DNA from: Casuarina equisetifolia
Lineage: Eukaryota > Streptophyta > Magnoliopsida > Fagales > Casuarinaceae
NCBI GenBank assembly: GCA_028551475.1
Contig: CM052354.1
Coordinates: 29,535,258-29,599,257, forward strand
DNA length: 64,000 nt
Direction of reading: 5' to 3'
Below, piece after piece: positions 57,031 through 64,000 of the stretch. A program made the position numbers and the translations under genes. Each line of letters begins with the position of its first letter. Within the stretch, counting starts at the first letter, position 1. The notes under the pieces are model-generated. The model made no database searches, had not been told where the DNA came from, and saw only the letters and a list, made by a program, of their open reading frames with translations.

Positions 57031-57613
57031 TCCGTTTGACGTCACAGAGTCCTACGCTGTTGCGCGTGGATTTTGATTTTCTGCTGAGGGAGAAGCCACT
57101 TGATGCTTCGGCCTTCTCTTTATTATTTTAGTTTCTCCCTGTGTTCTCTCTCACTCTCTAAGTCTCCTCCGATAATTGCCTCTTTTGTTTATAAAAGATC
57201 TCCGATTGTCATTTGCATTGCTAGCCAAGAACCCACTAATTTCTCTTTTCTGTATAATAGCCTCATAGGTCCCACATGTTTCTTCATTTGTTTGACTTCT
57301 TTTTGCCTTGTTCCCTTGATAATTCACGTGAAGTTCATGCTCCTTCCTTTCTATTCAAGATAACGTCACATGTGTTTCCTTTCTCTTCTTCTCTCTTTCC
57401 TCACATGGATTCCACATGCATACCCTTGTTTTCTTTTATATTCCTTTTTCATGTTTTTTTACTTCTTTTTCTTCTTTTTCTTCTATTTTGAGTTTGCTGC
57501 ACAAAATAACAAAATATACATAAATATAATTAAATACAAATATAATTTAATAAAAACTATATTAAACATTACGTAAAATACTATTAATAACTCTATAAAA
57601 TATAGAGTTATCA
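57031..57613 (-). mobile_element. Fragment of the long solo-LTR family inside the copia element
   Basis: On the minus strand begins TGATAACTCTATATTTTATA (57613), then runs like 17130-17300 of copy A including CAGCAAACYCAAAATA and AGAAAAAGAAGAAAAAG. The 3' end with CACCGAACA is missing: at 57030 it meets the copia 3' LTR. The frames at 57100-57576 are pyrimidine-tract artefacts. Confidence 0.65.
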
Positions 57614-57618
57614 AGTAC

Positions 57619-58790
57619 ATACCTCACATTCTACAAACTCTTGACATCACCATTATAAAGCTTGAATTTGAAAATGCTAACACCTTCAATCTTCATCTTC
57701 TCTTTGTCTCCTACAATGATGTTGTCAAGATCCCCTCCTTTCTTCAAGATATCAAAACAGGCTTCTTCCTTACATATTTGAGCACCTGTAGCAGAATCCA
57801 AAAACCAACTATCACTCATTACATGTTACCTCCCATCTTCCAAAGGTAATGGAAGAATCTCATAATCATTTGCAGCACAGATCTATATGTTCGAGTCCTC
57901 ATCTTTCAACTTCTTAAGCTATGCAAGATCTTCTAGCATTTTCTTGAAATTTCCTCTTATGTGACTTTTCCTTTTGCAATAATAGCATTCTTTATCTTCA
58001 TGAGGGTTTCTTTGCCTTAACTTAGACTTGTCTCTTGAGCTACTTCTACCTCTTGGAGTCCTCCCTCAAATAGAACTTCCTACAGCCAATACTAATGCCT
58101 CACGATTTTCATTCTTTTCTCCCATTAATCTCTCATTATCACGTAATAATGTAGTCACATCATCCATCGTCAATGTCGTCTTGCCCACCAACAAAGATTG
58201 AATAAAGGACTTATACAATTTTGGCAAAGACAATAATGAAAGTAGAGCCTTCTCTTCTTCTCTCATATGTTCTTCACTACTTAACAAATGAGATAATTTT
58301 GCATCTACCTTTTCAAAATTATTCACGTGATCATGGAGATTCATACCTTTTTCCATCTTTAACAAGTAAAGCTCTATCTTGAGACATAGCTTGTTTGTTA
58401 GTGATCGTGATGCATAAACACTCTCTAACTTCTTTAACGAGTAAAGCTCCATCTTGAGACATAGCTTGTTTGTTAGTGATCGTGATGCATAAACACTCTC
58501 CAACTTCTTCCACAAATTTGTAGGTGTCTCTTCATTCAACACCTTGTGCTTGATGTTTGGAGAAATCATCATTCTAATCGTACTTAAGGCCTTCCTTTGT
58601 TTTTGCTTCCATATCTTCTCCCCCACACCATCTGGCTTTTGCTCCTCTAGAGCCTCTTCAAGACCTTATTGTACTAACAAATCTTATATACTAACTTTCC
58701 ACAAATTGAAATCACTCTTGCCATCAAACAAAGGAACACCATACTTAATCTCAACCATGATAGCAAATACTTCTACTTCTACCAGATCAC
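57619..58790 (-). pseudogene. Ty1/copia gag and protease start
   Basis: gag begins MVEIKYGVPLFDGKSDFNLW (about 58770), as in TNT1-type copia. Two stops follow, then IWKQKQRKALSTIRMMI and the UBN2 core ETPTNLWKKLESVYASRSLT, NKLCLKMELYSLK, GMNLHDHVNNFEKV, TLTMDDVTTLLRDNE. The 25-residue stretch LKKLESVYASRSLTNKLCLK is duplicated in frame (see separate entry). The zinc knuckle CYYCKRKSHIRGNF has Phe for the last Cys. The protease start DSWFLDSATGAQIC has DSA where DSG is normal; the frame ends at a TAG after LYNGDVKSL. Gag would form the cytoplasmic particle; this copy is dead. Confidence 0.88.
58361..58510 (-). repeat. In-frame 75-bp tandem duplication in copia gag
   Basis: Units 58361-58435 and 58436-58510 differ at only a few bases and add exactly 25 codons within the UBN2 domain. 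Other gag proteins of this type have one copy. Confidence 0.9.
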
Positions 58791-59439
58791 TACTCAACAA
58801 AAAAAATAAATCCACAAGCTGTGCTAAGAAACACCCAAAATAGATTTGACCTAATAAAGTGACCAATTAAATTGCTAATCATGTAGAGCACAATAGCACA
58901 ATCCTTCCTCAACTATTGACGTTGCGCAATCTACCTTGACCTATACCTTACCTTGCCTAGAGTCTTAACCTAGGCTTCGATGCCACTTGTTAGGAATTTA
59001 TCAGCACAATTCCCCCATAAGGGATCAAAGCACACATACACACACACACACCAACACAAGGGATTTTAAGGGTTTGGACCAACAATGTCCTATTCCCTCT
59101 TCTTCCACTAAAAGATTCAACTATTACAACTTCAGTCTTTTGACTGAGAAAAGACTGAGAAACTCTCTCAACCTTAGCTTTGTAATACTCTACAAATAAT
59201 CCAACACTTGGTTATTAGTATTACTGCTTAGGTTCTTCTATATCTCCCTGGGGACTACATAGACTCCTTTTTATAAGCCTTCTAACTCCCATAGGTTGGT
59301 TTCTAACCAATGTGGAACACACAATTCTTCTCTTCTAATTCCTGTGGGATAGGAACTCTTTCCTTTCCTAATCCATGTAAGACATAGACTCCTAAATCAT
59401 GCAGAACTCCTTTGAAAATTCGAGTTGCATCCAATAGTT

Positions 59440-62400
59440 GAGCTACCTTTTTTTTTCACATGGTTGAGGTTAGCTTATATTGCTATCAAGCATGCCAGCC
59501 TTTAAAAAGGTAGCATAAGCTTGGTCCTCTAAACAATTCTGGTCCCCTAAGCCTTGTAAATTACCAAGCAAATGCTAAAGTCGGTGCTCAACACATTGAC
59601 AAGCCTCAACTGGCTAGAGTTTAGAAGGTGTTAACAAAAGCGAAATTTGAGGGACCCATAAATTCTGTTCAACTTCTTAATTGTCCATGATCGGGGTAGT
59701 TGAACTATTATAAGACATGGCTATTAGCATGCCACAACCAATTATGCTATGTTGTAACAATGAGGTTGTATAAAAATTAGCAAAAAACCCATTTTTTTAT
59801 CAAAAGACCAAGCATATAGATGTTTCTCATTATTTTATTTGAGAAAAGATTTGTTATAATGTAATTAATATTGCTCATGTTGGCAGTCATGATCAACTTG
59901 TAAACATTCTAACTAAGGCTTTGGTGACAAATTAGCATTACCATATTCTAGGCAAGCTTGGAGTCTTGGACTTCTTTTGACCCTTAGCTTGAAATGGGGT
60001 GGTAAGGATTGGAGACCATTGCTGCTCAAACACAATGTTTTCCCACTTTCTCCTCTTAGTGATGTAGCAGGCTTCTATCCACAAGAAGCTTCAAGAATCA
60101 TGCTAGTACCTTAAGCCAACACCTTAGGACAATACAACAGAGCATGGTCCAATGGTTTAATGCCTACTACTCTTTGTAGATTCTTTCTTGTACATTATAA
60201 ATAGAACATTATGTAGTAAGGTTTTATGATGTAAGATGGCAAATATTTCCTTTGGGTTTTTGTAAACTTCGATCCCATTAATGAGAATGTCAACAATGTT
60301 TTGATCAAACTTACATCCATTTCTTCAAATTCTTCACAAACTAGTTTCAACCAAGAGCCATTTACTAATTTTGGGGTTTTTATGCAATACACTGTATAAA
60401 TAAGCAAATTTGAAGTGATATTGTATCAAGTCCTACTAACAAAGCTTTAACCATAATCCAAGTCTTTCACTCACCTACCACAGAAGAAACCGTTAAATGA
60501 TATGCATGGGTGTTATGTGTTGACTCCATATAATTGGTCAACTGCCTAGGGGAAGTCCATCACGAGGGAGGTGTTAGGGATAAAAAAGGTTATTCCTCCA
60601 AGGCCTTTAACGTCTTTCGGGATATCAGCTTACTGTTGAAGCCGCAAACGTTTAGATTTTGGCTGAGCTCAACTATGTGTGCATGAAGGTCTTGGAAGAA
60701 TTACGGCCAACATTACTTGGAATTGTTATAAATAAGATTGAGGGTACATGTGTAGAAGGCAGCTTAAAAAAATTGCTATATTTAGGGTTCATTGATCTTA
60801 ATTGCTATATTGTAATATAGCTTATGAAAATGGCGTGCCAAATTTTATTTATATTTTAATTTGGTGACATGTAAAAGTTGTGTTAATTTGGTTATGGGAT
60901 TTGTTTATAAATAGTGATAAGTGTTGAGATTTTGTAATATTTTACATAAAATAGATATAAAATAATTTTAATATTATGTGGTCTATGATAAGTCTTTTCT
61001 TTACATCTATAGAATAACTATTTATCTTTATTTAGAACTTTATTTGTAGAGGAATTGTTAAAAAATTTCTCCTTCCTAAAAGCCCACATACTTTAGTAAC
61101 TTGACAATTTATCAAATGATGTCTACACAATCCTAGAGTTTTCCAAAGCTTCATATTTCTGTAATTGGTATGAAACTTTAATTAATAAATTTTATGATTT
61201 ATCCTTACATGGAATATGATTATTCCTAATCTTGTCTTTTATGATTTCATCTATCTTTATTCTTTGATTTCTGTTTTTTATACAATTATTTTTGTGGTTT
61301 TCAACATTATTTTTCTTGTTTACTTGCTTTGTTTTTCTTAACCCTCATAATCTTTAGTGACAAAGAGTTGAGGACATTTATAAAATTAACCTTAGCAAAT
61401 TTGAAGGCTGAGCTACCCTTTTCTTCGCATGGTTAAGGTTAGATTATTTTGTTATTAAGCATGCTAGCCCTTGAAAAGGTAGCATAAGCTTGCTCCTCTA
61501 AACAATTTTGGTCCTCTAAGCCTTGCAAATTACCAAGCAAAGGCTAAACTAGGTGCCTGGCACATTAACTAGCCCCATTTGGCTAAAGTCTAGAGGGTTT
61601 AACAAAAGCCAAACAATTGCCTGGATCCTTGAGGGACTTATAAATTCTATTCAACTTCTTAACTACCACTGATCTTAAGCCAAAAGACAAAGTAAAAGAT
61701 CCTTTATAAAGATAGTTGATAAAACCATGCCATGTTTACAAACTAAACATTCTCCTCCACAAAGTACCAATCATCATGAATGCACTATTGTCAATAAATG
61801 AGTGAAAATGGACTCTATAAACAACCTTCGTCCTTTTACTAGTATCCCATGTTAATGACTCAAAAAGACAAGGACTTTTCGGAGTAGGTAGGTGAGTTTC
61901 AACAGGTAAGCTTAAACTTGAGAGGGATTTAGGAAGCAACAAGCTATCATTTACTTGTAAATCATAGTTTCTATCAATTGTTTTGACTAAATTGAACAAA
62001 AGAAGATATATGTGCTAATGTTGTATTGAAACTTCAAGTTACTTCCAAGCTTTCTAAAATGAGTTTTATCCTTTTTGAAGTTATCATTTTATTACAACTA
62101 TCATGCTTTACCTACTTCTAATGTTAACATGGATAAAAAGTGACAAACAAATATGCTTATGTTAATTATTAGATGAAGTGTATAGCATATAGACAATTCT
62201 TGTCCATTGTAATATAGGAGACTAACTAATGGTATAGCTTAATAAAATGGCGTGCCAAATTTTATTGATATCTTAATTTGGTGACATGCAAATGCTATGT
62301 TAATTTGGTTATGGGATTTGTTCATAGACAATGATAAGTGTTGGGATTTTGTAGTATCTTGCATACAACATATATAAAATAATTTTAATTTTTATGTGGT

Positions 62401-64000
62401 CTATCATAAGTCTTTTCTTTACATCTATAGAATAACTATTTATCTTTATTTAGAACTTCTATATGTAGAGGAATTGTTAAAAAAATTCTCCTTCCTAAAA
62501 GCCTTCATACTTTAGTAACTTGATAGTTTATCAAATAATGTCTATACAATCCTAGAGTTTTCCAAAGCTTCATATTTCTATAATTGACATGAACCTTTAA
62601 TTAATAAATTTTATCATTTTATCCTTACATGAAATATGATTATTCCTAATCTCGACTCTAACGATTTCATCTATCTTTATTCTTTGATTTCTAGTTTTTA
62701 TGTAGTTATTGTTATGGTTTTCAACATTATTCTTCTTGTTTACTCACTTTGTTTTTCTTAACCCTCATAATCTTTAGTGACAAAGAGTTGGGGACATTTA
62801 TAAAATCAACTTAGCAGATATGAAGGCTAAGCTACCATTTTTTTCACATGGTTGAGGTTAGCTTATATTGCTATCAAGCATAAGCTTGATCCTCTATACA
62901 GTTCTGATCTGCCAAGTCTTGCAAATTACTAAGCAAAGGTTGAAGTAGGTGCCCAACACATTGATTACCCCCATTTGGCTAAAGGCTAAAAAGCTTAACA
63001 AAAGCCAAACAATTGCCTAAATCCTTAAAGGACCCATAAATTCTATTCAACTTCTTAATTGCCATTGATCTTAAGCCAAGAGACAAAATAAGAGATCCTC
63101 TATGAAGATAGTTGAATAAAACCATGCCATGTTTACAAGCTAAACATTCTCTTCTAGGGAGGGAAATCAATCATCATGAATGCATTATTGTCAATAAATG
63201 AGTGAAAATGGATACTAGAAACAACCTTTGTCCTTTTGATTACTGTCCCATGTTAATGACTAAAAAAGATAGGGACTTTTGAAAGTAGGCAGGCGAGTTT
63301 CAATAGGTGAGCTTAAACTTGAGAGGGATTTAGGAAGCAACAAGCTATCATTTATTTGTAAATTATAGTTTTCTATCAACTATTTTGACTAAATTGAACA
63401 AAAAAAGATATACATGCTAATGTTTTATTGAAACTTCAAGTTACTTCCAAGCTTTCTAAAATGAGTTTTATCCTTTTTGAAGTTATCATTTTATTACAAT
63501 TATCATGCTTTACCTACTTCAAATGTTAAAATGGATAAAAAGTGACAAACAGATATGCTTATGTTAATTATTAAATGAAATGTATAGCATATGCACTATT
63601 CTTGTCCATTGTAATATAAGAGACTAACTAATGGTATAGCTTACTAAAATGGTGTGCCAAATTTTATTTATATCTTAATTTGGTGACATGTAAAAGCTAT
63701 GTTAATTTGGTTATGGGATTTATTTATAGACAATGATAAGTGTTGGGATTTTGAAGTATTTTACATACAACAGATATAAAGTAATTTTAATATTTATGTA
63801 GTCTATGATAAATCTTTTCTTTACATCTATAGAATGATTATTTATCCTTATTTAGAAATTTTGTATGTAGAGGAATTGTTAAAAAAATTCTCCTTCCTAA
63901 AAATCATACTTTAGTAACTTCATAGTTTATCAAATAATGTATACACAATCCTAGCGTTTTCCAAAGCTTTGTATTTCTATAATTGATATGAAATGTTAAT
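59440..64000. repeat. Tandem array, ~1.4 kb period, at least three units
   Basis: GAGCTACC..TTTCACATGGTTGAGG-type starts recur at 59440, 61410 and 62829, and AAAATGGYGTGCCA at 60827, 62244 and 63646, giving spacings of 1417 and 1402-1419 bp. The first unit is longer by about 550 bp and contains a copia RNase H relic. Units diverge by a modest number of substitutions and small indels. The array continues past the window. Open frames within it (for example 61736-61999) are not kept open between units, so no gene is proposed. Confidence 0.85.
59775..59990 (+). pseudogene. Ty1/copia RNase H C-terminal relic
   Basis: With frameshifts, the plus strand reads QKTKHIDVSH, IREKICYNVI, HDQLVNILTKAL and KLGVLDFF, the end of copia RNase H (RTKHIEIDCHFIREKV...DQLADIFTKAL...KLG). 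Its 3' flank (60000-60240) may be the decayed LTR, with TTATAAATAGAAC at 60197. Lies in the first unit of the tandem array. Confidence 0.6.

Larger units (their letters stand above)
56529..59429 (-). mobile_element. Ty1/copia element with both LTRs, internally deleted
   Basis: Minus-strand element. 5' LTR 58988-59429 (442 bp, TGCAACTCGAA...TTCCTAACA), primer site AGTGGCATCGAAGCC (58973-58987), gag, zinc knuckle and protease start, then an abrupt join at 57613 to a piece of the long solo-LTR family, and a 3' LTR at 56529-57030. Integrase, reverse transcriptase and RNase H are missing. No matching 5-bp target duplication was found. The two LTRs differ by many substitutions plus a 65-bp tandem duplication in the 3' one, so the element is old. 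Confidence 0.85.

Noticed and set aside
57100..57576. Phe- and Ser-rich frames
   Set aside because: Pyrimidine-tract artefacts within a fragment of the long LTR family.
61736..61999. 87-codon frame in the tandem array
   Set aside because: The same position in the next unit (about 63140-63400) is interrupted by stops.
59440..64000. CRISPR or rDNA spacer array
   Set aside because: Eukaryotic DNA with 1.4 kb units, no short direct repeats with unique spacers, and no rRNA sequence seen.
1..64000. tRNA or rRNA genes
   Set aside because: I looked for the tRNA B-box pattern (GGTTCGA.TCC) with a matching A-box and for rRNA cores and found no convincing case by eye; a covariance-model scan would be decisive.

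Overview
The window is nuclear DNA from a seed plant, most probably a eudicot. It is AT-rich and has GT/AG introns. It carries plant-specific families: PERK and LRK10L receptor kinases, vacuolar processing enzyme (legumain), a LINE with a DUF4283 ORF1, and Ty1/copia and Ty3/gypsy remnants. The species cannot be named from the sequence. No gene looks intact; the longest open frames belong to a decayed LINE. It reads as a repeat-rich stretch made by repeated segmental duplication of a few broken genes, with transposon insertions on top.

Region 1 (0-1.4 kb): 3' end of a vacuolar-processing-enzyme (VPE)-like pseudogene, joined to the last kinase exon of an LRK10L gene. Region 2 (3.9-22.3 kb): shuffled copies of duplicated blocks around decayed PERK-type kinase genes, all on the minus strand (main copy 8.8-10.9 kb; fragments at 6.6, 12.7-13.0, 15.0 and 20.0-20.5 kb). 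A 1672-bp solo LTR with a perfect 5-bp target duplication lies at 17130-18801, inside another insertion. Region 3 (22.3-29 kb): unclassified DNA with reiterated palindromes, a copia LTR plus gag start, an LRK10L ectodomain exon, then about 4 kb without genes. Region 4 (29-33.8 kb): the best preserved PERK-like pseudogene, seven exons. Region 5 (34-44 kb): a 57-bp-arm foldback, a VPE leader fragment, a copia 3' end, a near full-length LINE (36637-42079) and a VPE-like pseudogene. Region 6 (44-48.6 kb): gypsy gag and chromodomain remnants, and two unassigned exon-like stretches. Region 7 (48.8-56.4 kb): two more VPE-like pseudogenes, a second solo LTR with a perfect 5-bp target duplication (52592-53866), and a copy of the LINE's pre-insertion site. 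Region 8 (56.5-64 kb): a copia element with both LTRs but only gag and protease left, then a tandem array of about 1.4 kb units running off the window.

The most interesting item is the VPE-like family. At least three copies (copy D with a truncated 3' end) share one architecture: signal peptide and first residues of legumain joined directly to the C-terminal prodomain exons, with the whole catalytic core missing. A fourth copy is cut by the window edge and a fifth piece holds only the leader. Promoter-proximal sequence with a TATA box was copied along with it. Every copy here is damaged, but the shared design implies an ancestor encoding a secreted legumain prodomain without protease.
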